Shown here: piece by piece, positions 36,789 through 45,339 of the stretch
Numbering within the stretch: the stretch's first letter is position 1
Layout: each line of letters starts with the position of its first letter
Assembly: GCA_963704595.1 (NCBI GenBank)
Contig: OY969922.1
Coordinates: 62,001-126,000, forward strand
Direction of reading: 5' to 3'
DNA length: 64,000 nucleotides
DNA from: Acuticoccus sp963704595
GTDB taxonomy: Bacteria; Pseudomonadota; Alphaproteobacteria; Rhizobiales; Amorphaceae
Translations under genes and position numbers: made by a program
The notes under the pieces: generated by a model
The model's database searches: none
What the model was told of the DNA's origin: nothing
What the model saw: only the letters and a program-made list of their open reading frames with translations

Positions 36789-36811
36789 TCTATCTTGCAT
36801 AGGGGGATAGA
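36789..36811. promoter_or_regulatory. Inverted repeat in the uraD-puuD divergent promoter
   Basis: TCTATC (36789-36794) and GATAGA (36806-36811) form a 6-base inverted repeat with an 11-base centre, about midway in the 170-base gap between the uraD and puuD starts. A plausible operator for shared control of both urate-catabolic transcripts; the regulator is not in the window. Confidence 0.4.
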
Positions 36812-36881
36812 CTACGGCGGGACGCGCGGATTAGCCAAGCGTCCATCCGATCCACCGCAACCTCCCGGCCCGGACTCCACC

Positions 36882-38105
36882 ATGGCAGTGCTGCAAGACT
36901 TCCTGAGCCTTTTCCTGCGCTGGGCGCACGTGGTCGCGGCGATCTCGTGGATCGGCTCGTCGTTCTACTTCATGGGGCTGGACGCATCGCTCAAGCGGCG
37001 CGCCAACATGCCGGCGGGCGTGAAGGGCGACAACTGGACCGTACACGGCGGCGGCTTCTACCACATCCGCAAATACATGGTCGCGCCGGAGCAGATGCCG
37101 GAGGACCTCCACTGGTTCAAATGGGAATCCTACGCCACCTGGATGACCGGCGCCGCCCTCCTCGCCGTCGTCTACTACTGGAACGCCTCGCTCTACCTGC
37201 TGGCGCCGGACAAGGCGGACCTCGCCCCCTGGCAGGGCATCGCGCTGTCGGCCGGCGGTCTCGTCGCCGCGTGGTTCGTGTACGACGGGCTGTGCCGCTC
37301 GCCGCTCGCCCGTGCGCCGACGGCCCTCTTCGCCCTGCTGTTCATCCTCATCACCGCCTCGGCCTGGGCCTACGGGCTGGTGTTCTCGGGCAGGGCCGCC
37401 TTCCTGCAGACCGGCGCGATGATCGCGACGATGATGGCAGCCAACGTCTTCCTCGTCATCATCCCGAACCAGAAGGTCGTGGTCGCCGACCTCGTCGCCG
37501 GCCGGGTGCCTGACGGCAAGTATGGCGAGATCGCCAAGCTCCGCTCCTCGCACAACAACTACCTGACGCTCCCCGTCATCTTCCTGATGCTGTCGAACCA
37601 CTACCCGGTGACGTTCGGCCACGCCCATGCCTTCGTGATCGTCGCGATCGCCCTGTTCCTCGGCGCCATCGTCCGCCACTGGTTCAACACCTACGAGACC
37701 GGCGCGACGGGGATGAAGATCGCCTGGCAGTGGCCGGTCGCCGTCATTCTCGCCGCGGGCATGGCGCTGTTCGCCACCCTGCCGCAGTTCTCAGGCCGGC
37801 AGCTTCAAGCCGAAGCAGCCGCCCCTGCCGCCATCGCGTCCGCCGGCGACGCGGCAAACCCGCTCGAAACGCAAGCCTTCGCCATCGTCACAGAGCGCTG
37901 CACGCCGTGCCATGCCGCCGCGCCCACGTTCGCGGCATTCACCGCGCCCCCCGGCGGCGTGATGCTCGACACGCCCGAGCAGATGCGCGCCCACGAGGCG
38001 CAGATCGTGGCGCAGGCGGTCACCACCCACACGATGCCGCTCGGCAACGTCACCAACATCACCGACGAGGAGCGCGCCACCCTCGCCGAATGGGCGAGCC
38101 GCTGA
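36882..38105 (+). CDS. puuD: Membrane urate hydroxylase with cytochrome c domain
   Basis: 407 residues from ATG 36882. The N-terminal 300 residues are the DUF989 urate-hydroxylase domain with about eight helices: RWAHVVAAISWIGSSFYFM, the GGGFYHIRKY segment and LRSSHNNYLTLPVIFLMLSN. A linker leads to a C-terminal periplasmic c-type cytochrome with CTPCH haem site and a distal Met in HTMPLGN. PuuD oxidises urate to 5-hydroxyisourate and passes electrons to the respiratory chain instead of to oxygen. Divergent from uraD, the next-but-one step in the same pathway. Intact. Confidence 0.93.
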   Translation: MAVLQDFLSLFLRWAHVVAAISWIGSSFYFMGLDASLKRRANMPAGVKGDNWTVHGGGFYHIRKYMVAPEQMPEDLHWFKWESYATWMTGAALLAVVYYWNASLYLLAPDKADLAPWQGIALSAGGLVAAWFVYDGLCRSPLARAPTALFALLFILITASAWAYGLVFSGRAAFLQTGAMIATMMAANVFLVIIPNQKVVVADLVAGRVPDGKYGEIAKLRSSHNNYLTLPVIFLMLSNHYPVTFGHAHAFVIVAIALFLGAIVRHWFNTYETGATGMKIAWQWPVAVILAAGMALFATLPQFSGRQLQAEAAAPAAIASAGDAANPLETQAFAIVTERCTPCHAAAPTFAAFTAPPGGVMLDTPEQMRAHEAQIVAQAVTTHTMPLGNVTNITDEERATLAEWASR

Positions 38106-38139
38106 GGCGACCGCCCCGATTGACGCCAGGGAGACGACA

Positions 38140-39851
38140 ATGAGCCGGACCACCATCGAGAAGCGGATCGCACAGGGCACCGGCGACGAGCCGGCCGACC
38201 TCGTCCTCAAGGGCGGCAGGGTGCTCGACCTCGTCACCGGCGAGCTGCTGGAAGGCGACGTCGCCATCTGCGGCGACACCATCGTCGGCACCTGCGAGAG
38301 CTACGACGGCAGGGAAACGCTCGACGTGTCGGGCCTCACCCTCGTGCCCGGCTTCATCGACACGCACCTCCACATCGAATCCTCGCTGGTCACCCCGTTC
38401 GAGTTCGACCGCTGCGTCGCGCCGCGCGGGATCACCACCGCCATCTGCGACCCGCACGAGATCGCCAACGTCATCGGCGTGTCCGGCATCCGCTACTTCC
38501 AGGAGGCGAGCCTCCACACGGTGATGAGCATCTTCGTCCAGCTGTCCTCGTGCGTCCCGTCGACCGACATGGAGACCGCCGGCGCAACCGTCGACTGCCG
38601 CCGACCTTGCCGGCCTGACCGGTCACCCGAGCGGCATCGGCCTCGCCGAGATGATGAACTACCCCGGCGTCATCCACCGCGACCCCGGCGTGATGGACAA
38701 GCTCGCCCTCTTCGAAGGCGGCCACATCGACGGCCACTGCCCGACGCTGTCCGGCCGCGCGCTCAACGGCTACATCGCCGCCGGCGTGCGCACCGAGCAC
38801 GAGGCGACCACCGCCGCCGAGGCGATGGAGAAGCTGCGCAAGGGCATGCGCGTCCTGATCCGCGAAGGCTCCGTCTCGAAGGACCTCGACGCGCTGGGCG
38901 AGATCCTCACCGAGCGGACCGCGCCGTACCTGTGCCTGTGCACCGACGACCGCAACCCGCTCGACATCTCGGAACACGGCCATCTCGACTACATCATCCG
39001 CACCCTCATCGCGCGCGGGGCCTCGCCGCTCGCCGCCTACCGCGCCGCCTCGCTTTCGGCGGCCGAGGCGTTCGGCCTGAAGGATCGCGGGCTGATCGCG
39101 CCCGGCAAGCGTGCCGACATCGTGGCGCTCGGCAGCCTCGAGGCGTGCGATGCGCGCATGGTGCTGTGCGGCGGCACGCTGGTCGGCGATATCGCCTTCG
39201 CCGCCCGGCAGACGCTGCCCGCCCCCGGTCGCAACTCGTCGAAGGCGCCGCGGGTGGACGCCGCGTCGTTCCGCGCCGGCGGCAACCGGGAGGAGACGCC
39301 GGTGATCGGGATCATCCCCGGCAAGATCATCACCGAGCACCTCACCGAGACGATCCCAATCGTTGACGGCGACAAGAAGCCCGACACCGCGCGCGACCTC
39401 GTGCGCATCGCCGTGGTGGAGCGGCACGGCATCAACGGCAACATCGCGTCCGGCTTCGTGAAGGGGTTCGGCCTCAGAACGCGGCGCCATCGCCTCCACC
39501 GTCTGCCACGACCACCACAACATCGCGGTCGTCGGTGCCGACGACGCGGACATGGCGCTCGCGGTCAACCGCCTCGGCGAGATCGAGGGCGGCTTCGTTG
39601 TGGCGGAAGGCGGCAGGGTGCTCGCCGAACTCGCGCTCCCGGTCGCGGGCCTCATGAGCCTCCTCTCCTTCGAGGAGGTCACCACCGAGCTGATCGCGCT
39701 GCGCAAGGCTGCGCAGAGCCTCGGCGTGACGCTGGAGGAGCCGTTTCTCCAGCTCGCCTTCCTCGCCCTCCCGGTGATCCCCAGCCTCAAGATCACCGAC
39801 CGCGGGCTTGTCGACGTCGACAAGTTCGAGATCATCAGCGCGGCGGGCTGA
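38140..39851 (+). pseudogene. ade: Adenine deaminase, two frameshifts as presented
   Basis: The first 150 residues (FIDTHLHIESSLVTPFEFDR with the metal HxH, and ITTAICDPHEIANVIGVSG) are followed in the next frame by GLAEMMNYPGVIHRDPGV, GHIDGHCPTLSGRALNGYI and the C-terminal domain, and in a third frame by HDHHNIAVVGADDADMA through DKFEIISAAG, stop 39849-39851. Breaks lie near 38593-38598 and at 39482, each one extra base. Restored length is about 570 residues, normal for the bacterial Mn-dependent ade enzyme, which converts adenine to hypoxanthine. It starts 35 bases after puuD and completes an adenine-to-allantoin route together with a xanthine dehydrogenase expected elsewhere. Confidence 0.88.
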
Positions 39852-39857
39852 CGGCCG

Positions 39858-41246
39858 TCAGTGGTGCGGCACGTCGTGGGAGACCTTCGCGTCTTCCGCG
39901 GCGCGGGCGGCCTGCGCGGCGGCATTCATCGCGATCCGCCGCTCGAACAGGAGCTCGTAGATCGGCCGCCCGCCCAGCATCCGCGCAGAAAGCATCGCCG
40001 CGATCGAGCAGGCCATCAGCTCCGGCAGGTAGACGTAGCCGCGCGTCAGCTCCATCAGGATGATGACCGCCACCATCGGCGCGCCGACGGTCGCCGAGAA
40101 CAGCCCCGTCATCGCCACCACCGCGCAGACCGCGGGGTCCGCGACGATGCCGAGCGGAAGCGCGTTCACCACCACGGCAGTCATCACCCCGAACGCGGTG
40201 CCGAGACACAGGATCGGCGCGAAGATGCCGCCCGCGATGCCGACCGAATAGCTCGCGATGGTGACGACGAAGCGCGCCAGGACCAGGGCGATCAGGACGG
40301 CGAGGCCGGGCGCCGCGCTCTCCGTCATCGAGGTCACGAGATCCTCCCCGCCCTGCACGAGGTTGGGGTCGAGCACCAGGAGCGCCCCGGCGAACGCGCC
40401 GAACCCGGCGGCATAGGCGTAGGCCTGCGGCTCCGTCAGCCGCGCGGCGCGGTTGAGGCCCCAGATCAGCAGCCGGTTGAACGCGACGCCGACACCGCCG
40501 AGGAGCGCGCCCAGCACCACCGCCACCACAATGAGAAGGCTGAGGTCGTCGCGCATCGACACCTCCACCAGCCGCCGGCTGCCGATCAGCGCCTGGGTGA
40601 CCAGCGCACTGGTGAGGCTTGCCACGATGACCGCGGCGTAGGTGTCCGGCGTGTTGGGAAACTGCCGCCGCGTCTCCTCCAGCACGAACATCACCGAGGC
40701 GACCGGCGCATTGAACGCCGTCGACAGTCCCGCGGCCGCGCCGGACGCGACCAGCCCGCGCCGCTCGATCTCGGTGATGCGAAAGATCTTCGAGAACGCC
40801 TGCGCGATCGCAGCGCCGATGTGGATGGTCGGCCCCTCGCGGCCCACCACCAGTCCGGCACCGATCGCCATGACGCCCGACACGAACTTGACGGGAAGGA
40901 CGCGCGCCCAGCGCAGCGGCAGCTCGTTGGCCATCGCGCCTTCCACCTCGGGGATGCCGCTGCCGCTCGCCTCCGGCGCGAACCGGCGCACCACGAACAC
41001 GCCGATCACCGTCATCACCGATGCGGCGCCGGCGGAGATCGCGACGCGGATGGCAAGCGGCTGGCTCCCCGCCACTTCCCGGTGGAGCGCGAGAATGCCG
41101 TCCGCCGACAGGTGGAACAGCGTGCCGACGAGGCCCACCGCCACGCCAAGCGCAGCGGCAATCACAACGATGAGGGGAAATCGGCGCATGAAGCTCCACG
41201 CAAAGGACCGCCCCCGGACCCGGCGGGCCCATGCGATACCCTTCAA
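39858..41246 (-). CDS. clcA: ClC-family chloride channel/antiporter
   Basis: 462 residues from TTG 41246, which has AAGGAG with 5-base spacing; a longer GTG start at 41282 lacks one. ClC signatures: GSGIPEVEGAM, GREGPTIHIGAA (the gating Glu that couples H+ is present, so exchange rather than a pure channel is likely) and GIAGGIFAPILCLG. The central Tyr ligand region is not clearly conserved. No CBS domain. It exchanges chloride for protons across the inner membrane, e.g. in acid or osmotic stress. Its stop and the convergent ade stop form the two ends of a perfect palindrome (39849-39860). Confidence 0.9.
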   Translation of the reverse strand: MKGIAWARRVRGRSFAWSFMRRFPLIVVIAAALGVAVGLVGTLFHLSADGILALHREVAGSQPLAIRVAISAGAASVMTVIGVFVVRRFAPEASGSGIPEVEGAMANELPLRWARVLPVKFVSGVMAIGAGLVVGREGPTIHIGAAIAQAFSKIFRITEIERRGLVASGAAAGLSTAFNAPVASVMFVLEETRRQFPNTPDTYAAVIVASLTSALVTQALIGSRRLVEVSMRDDLSLLIVVAVVLGALLGGVGVAFNRLLIWGLNRAARLTEPQAYAYAAGFGAFAGALLVLDPNLVQGGEDLVTSMTESAAPGLAVLIALVLARFVVTIASYSVGIAGGIFAPILCLGTAFGVMTAVVVNALPLGIVADPAVCAVVAMTGLFSATVGAPMVAVIILMELTRGYVYLPELMACSIAAMLSARMLGGRPIYELLFERRIAMNAAAQAARAAEDAKVSHDVPHH

Positions 41247-41306
41247 ACGCGCTCCTTCACAAGCCTTGGCCGCCAGGCGCACGCAGCCTCGCGGAACACC
41301 CGCGCC

Positions 41307-44054
41307 CTACTGTGCGGCAAGTCTGATCCGTGCTTCGCCCGATCCGTCTTCGAGGCGGTACTCGTCGCTGCCCTGTCCGCAAGGCTCGGCGCGGACCGCA
41401 GGGCCATAGGTTTCGGCGACCCTTCCGAACGCCTCGGCCACAAGGAAGCAGTAACGGGCGGCATCCTCCGGGACCGCCATCATGCGGGGCTGCCGCGGTC
41501 GCTCGCCCTCCATCACCGCGAGCAACGCGCGAGTATGGTCGAGAAACGCGTCGTTGTCCTCCGCGACCATAGTGAGTGCCGAGCTGGTATCGAGCCCCGG
41601 AACCGCGGTCACGACATGGGGCAGACCGGCGGCGACGTACATCATGATCTTCAGTGGGTTCATGAACGCCGACACGCCGTCATGGACGTGCGGGACCACC
41701 GCGAAGTCGCAGCTGGCGGCGAGGCCGAGCACGGCCTCCTCGCGCATTGCGCCATGGTAGATGCAGTCCGGGCGGCGCAGGATGTGGGTCAGCTCCTTCT
41801 GCACCCGCTCGCTGGCGCCGACGATGTGGACCATTCCGCCCCGCGCGCCGACCAGCGCGCACACCGTGTCGAACAGGTCCCAGTCGATCCTGTTGTTGAG
41901 GTCGCCTGAGTAGAGCACCTGCGGCGTCCGCTCCGTGCCGGACTGCCAGAGCTCGTGGCCGGGATCCGTTTCGGCGGGCGGCAGGTACCAGTTGGGAATG
42001 AGCTCGGCCCGCGCCTCGTCCACTATCCCGGCCGCGATCATCGCGTCCCGGTTGGCGGCGGAGTTGAAGACCACGGCGTGGGCCATGTCGCACGCCCATC
42101 TGTAGAGCGAGATCATCTGCGCGCGGCGGGTCGGTGCGGTCCAGCTGAGCTGGTTGTCGACCACGTCCACCAGAGTCTCGAAGCGCGCGAGGCACGGCAG
42201 CAGCTCCTCGAACACCCCGTCGAGGTAGTGGAGCGGAAACACGATCATCACCGTGTTGGCCGGCGAGATGTCGTGGTTCTGCAGGAAGAGGTCGAACGCC
42301 TCGGTGAAGTTGACGTGCGTTCGGCCAGGCTCCGGCACACCCTTCTGGGCGATCACCGTCCGATACTCCACGCCGTCGCGGATCACGCCGTCGACCTTGC
42401 GGCGGCTTTCCCCCGCGCTCAGGATTTCGGCTGATGTCGGGTTGAGGTCGTGCGGCGTGATCGCGGCCGGCGTATCGAATTCGAGGACGCGGACCCGCGC
42501 GCCTTCGATCCGCTCGGCCATCAGCCGGGCGATCTGGTCGACGCGCCGGCCGAACAGCCCGCTGTCGCCCTGCTTCCACAGGATGACGATGTTGCTCCCC
42601 GTCGCCGGCTTCCGCGCCGGGACCGGCCAGCGCCTCACCCCGTCCCGCGCCGCGGCCTCGAGGCGCAGGAATGTCTCGTAGGCCGCGTCGATCGAGAAAC
42701 TTTCCGGGAGGGTCGGCCGCACGTCGCGCTCCGCCGCGACCCGCGCCAGAACCTCGCCGAAGTCGTCGACGTCGAACAGGTAGACGCCGGGAATGGCCGC
42801 AAGGTCGGCAGTGGCCGGCGAGCGGGGAATGAGGACGGGAAGGCCCGATTGCAGCGCGTCGCCGACCTTCGAGGAGATCTGGTAGGTGTTGATGTCGTCG
42901 ATCCCGCCCTGGCCGGGATAGCCGGCGAGCACGGCATCGAACCTGGAAAGCACGTCCGGAAGTTCCGCCGCCGGCACCAGCCCCATCGTCTCCACGGCGT
43001 TGTCGTGCAGGTCCTGTTCGAGGCTCAGCGGATTGAACGTTCCACCCACGGTGAGCTTCAGCTTCAGCCCGCCCCTGTAGGCCGCCATGCGGATCGCACG
43101 CGCGGCCTCGAGCATCCCCTTGTGCGGCCGCACCGTGCCGATGAAGACGAGGCTGAGGTCGACAGGCGGCGCGCCGTCCTCGCCGCGCGGCGGACGCTCC
43201 ATCGGCGGCAGCACCTTGCGGACATGGCGGACGATCTCGCCGCCGAAGCGCTCCTGCAGCGAGGCGCTGGCGACCGAGCGGACCGGCAGCCTGTCACGGT
43301 AGAGCGCGGCCTTGTTGACGCTGCTTTCGCCATACCATCGCGCCCACGAATGAGGTCCGCGAGAGAACGCCTCCTCGTTGTCGTCGATGTCGAGGATCAT
43401 CGCGCTGTCCGGGTTGGCGATCACCTCGGCGAGCGCGAAGCTCGGCAGGCGCGGCTTGCAGACCCAGATCGTGTCGAACGACAGCCCCAGCCCCCTGACC
43501 TCGTCGCTGAAGCGGCCGAACGAGGCCGGCCTGACGAGGACGGAGCGGATCGGGCTTGCCTCCAGCGGCGGCCACAGCGTGTCGCCGAACTCCGCGTGGC
43601 AGAAGCCGAACAGGACCGCAGGCCGCTTCGACGAGACGATGTCGTAGAGGACCTTGGCGCGGCCGGCAGGGTTGTGCGCCGCGTCCCACACCACGATCGC
43701 GACGCTGTCCGGCTGACGCGATACCTTCACCGCCTCGGCGAGATCGCGCGCGGAGAAACCGTGGTTGTGGAAGACCTCGATCGTCTGCTCCTGAACGAGA
43801 CGAACGCGCTCGCTGTCGACAGCGTACAGGCGGATGGTGACTGGCCCGGCGAACGAGGCGGGCAGCGCGGCGGCGTACCCGAACGAGCCGGTGATGCCGA
43901 GCGCCTCCTCCACGTCCGGCCGCGGGCCGTGGATCTGCGTGAGGCGCGCGGGGAGCCCGTCGACGGTGACGTAGGGACGCGTGGCCGGACCCTCGGCAAA
44001 CAACCAGCCATGCACCTGGCCATTGATAATCATATCAATGCTGCCGATCGCCAT
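41307..44054 (-). CDS. Large two-module GT-B glycosyltransferase
   Basis: 915 residues. A roughly 110-residue N-terminal beta domain is followed by two GT-B-like halves. The first has LVFIGTVRPHKGMLEAARAI and later QISSKVGDALQSGLPVLIP; the second has PQVLYSGDLNNRIDWDLFD, HIVGASERVQKELTHIL and NPLKIMMYVAAGLPHVVTA, both GT4-like C-terminal donor sites. It probably adds two sugars or one sugar plus a modified unit, acting in the cytoplasm. It follows the P450 gene by one base, so it belongs to the same operon as the fatty acyl-AMP ligase and ketosynthase. Donor and acceptor unknown. Confidence 0.8.
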   Translation of the reverse strand: MAIGSIDMIINGQVHGWLFAEGPATRPYVTVDGLPARLTQIHGPRPDVEEALGITGSFGYAAALPASFAGPVTIRLYAVDSERVRLVQEQTIEVFHNHGFSARDLAEAVKVSRQPDSVAIVVWDAAHNPAGRAKVLYDIVSSKRPAVLFGFCHAEFGDTLWPPLEASPIRSVLVRPASFGRFSDEVRGLGLSFDTIWVCKPRLPSFALAEVIANPDSAMILDIDDNEEAFSRGPHSWARWYGESSVNKAALYRDRLPVRSVASASLQERFGGEIVRHVRKVLPPMERPPRGEDGAPPVDLSLVFIGTVRPHKGMLEAARAIRMAAYRGGLKLKLTVGGTFNPLSLEQDLHDNAVETMGLVPAAELPDVLSRFDAVLAGYPGQGGIDDINTYQISSKVGDALQSGLPVLIPRSPATADLAAIPGVYLFDVDDFGEVLARVAAERDVRPTLPESFSIDAAYETFLRLEAAARDGVRRWPVPARKPATGSNIVILWKQGDSGLFGRRVDQIARLMAERIEGARVRVLEFDTPAAITPHDLNPTSAEILSAGESRRKVDGVIRDGVEYRTVIAQKGVPEPGRTHVNFTEAFDLFLQNHDISPANTVMIVFPLHYLDGVFEELLPCLARFETLVDVVDNQLSWTAPTRRAQMISLYRWACDMAHAVVFNSAANRDAMIAAGIVDEARAELIPNWYLPPAETDPGHELWQSGTERTPQVLYSGDLNNRIDWDLFDTVCALVGARGGMVHIVGASERVQKELTHILRRPDCIYHGAMREEAVLGLAASCDFAVVPHVHDGVSAFMNPLKIMMYVAAGLPHVVTAVPGLDTSSALTMVAEDNDAFLDHTRALLAVMEGERPRQPRMMAVPEDAARYCFLVAEAFGRVAETYGPAVRAEPCGQGSDEYRLEDGSGEARIRLAAQ

Positions 44055-44055
44055 T

Positions 44056-45339
44056 CTATTCAGCCCCTTCAGTCCAGCTCTTCGTCATCTCGAACCGCGC
44101 GGACGTTTCGCCCGCGGGTATCGCATCGTCGCGATCATCGCGACGTTCTTCCGCCCGGCGGCCTCTCGCGACGATGAGCGACCGGGGCCGCCGCATCACC
44201 GAAAGGGGCTCGCGTGTGAGATCGGCGTCGACAAGGCGAAGGTTCTCCTCGCCGAGTACGACGCGCAGGAAGCTCGTGATCATCGTTGTCGCGACCGCGG
44301 CGCCGACGCAGCGGTGCGCCCCCGCCCCGAACGTCACCGAGGCCGGCCGCCCCGCAACCGGGCAGAAGCTGTCCGGCGCCGGGTAGACCGCGGGGTCGCA
44401 GTCCGCCTGTTCGAGGATGAGCGCGATCCGGTCTCCGGCCGGGATCGTCCAGCCGTTTGCGGTGACGTCCGCGCGCGCGACGCGGATCATCGCGAACGAG
44501 ACGCTGGTGGACAGGCGGATCAGCTCGGCGGTCGCGTCCCGCCCCGGCGCGGGCGAGGCGAACGCCTTTCGCGCCGCATCATCGGTCATGCAGGCCGATA
44601 GCGCGTTGCAGAGCGCCCCTGTGGTCGTCTCCATTCCTGAGGCGATGACGTAGATGAACGCCATCAACGGGTCGAACGCCGGGCCGCTGCAGCCTTCACG
44701 CGCCCGCAGTTCGTCCAGCGACAGGATGGGAGAGCCACCGGCCTGCTCGAGCGCCGCGATCGTTTCGGCGACCAGGCGGTCGGCGGCCGCATCGAACTGC
44801 GCGACCACGCGCGGCGTCATCCCCGGCCTTCCCGACTTGCCGGCAAACACGGCCTCGAACAGGCGCCATCCGGTCGCCGCAATCCGCGACACGGCCGCTA
44901 ACGGCAGCCCGGTCGCCTTCGCCATCAGGCGCGTCGGCAGCGCATCGCAAAGCGAGGCCAGGGCATCGAACGGGGTGCCCTCAGGGTGGGCGGCGCACAG
45001 GGCACGGGTCTCCGCCGCCACCGCTTCGGCGGTGAACGCCGGGGACAGCACCTTGAGCGCGTTCACCATCCAGCGGCGCGTCACGTCGTGGCGCGGACTG
45101 TTCAGCGTCAGCGGCAAGCCGGCGACCAGATGGTCGAGCTTTGCAAGATCCACCGCGCCGCCGAGCATCGCCTCGATCTCGCTCGCCTCCTCCACCGCAA
45201 CGTCCGGATGGCGCAGGAGGGCGGTCACGTCGGCATGGCGGGTGACGAGATGGAGGGCGAGGCCCGGCTCGTAGCGGGGCGGCCCGTGGTTCGGCGCAGG
45301 ATTGAGCGCTGATATGGCGTGGCGCGGGTCAGACATCAT
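44056..45339 (-). CDS. Cytochrome P450
   Basis: 427 residues from ATG 45339 (or the adjacent 45336), overlapping the end of the ketosynthase gene. Haem-binding loop VTFGAGAHRCVGAAVA with the Cys ligand, I-helix IASGMETTTGAL with the acid-alcohol pair Glu-Thr, and ExxR in the AELIR K-helix. No membrane anchor: a soluble class-I bacterial P450 needing a ferredoxin and reductase from elsewhere. Translational overlap with the ketosynthase implies hydroxylation or desaturation of the acyl/polyketide chain. The C-terminal 30 residues are charged and non-conserved. Confidence 0.92.
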   Translation of the reverse strand: MMSDPRHAISALNPAPNHGPPRYEPGLALHLVTRHADVTALLRHPDVAVEEASEIEAMLGGAVDLAKLDHLVAGLPLTLNSPRHDVTRRWMVNALKVLSPAFTAEAVAAETRALCAAHPEGTPFDALASLCDALPTRLMAKATGLPLAAVSRIAATGWRLFEAVFAGKSGRPGMTPRVVAQFDAAADRLVAETIAALEQAGGSPILSLDELRAREGCSGPAFDPLMAFIYVIASGMETTTGALCNALSACMTDDAARKAFASPAPGRDATAELIRLSTSVSFAMIRVARADVTANGWTIPAGDRIALILEQADCDPAVYPAPDSFCPVAGRPASVTFGAGAHRCVGAAVATTMITSFLRVVLGEENLRLVDADLTREPLSVMRRPRSLIVARGRRAEERRDDRDDAIPAGETSARFEMTKSWTEGAE

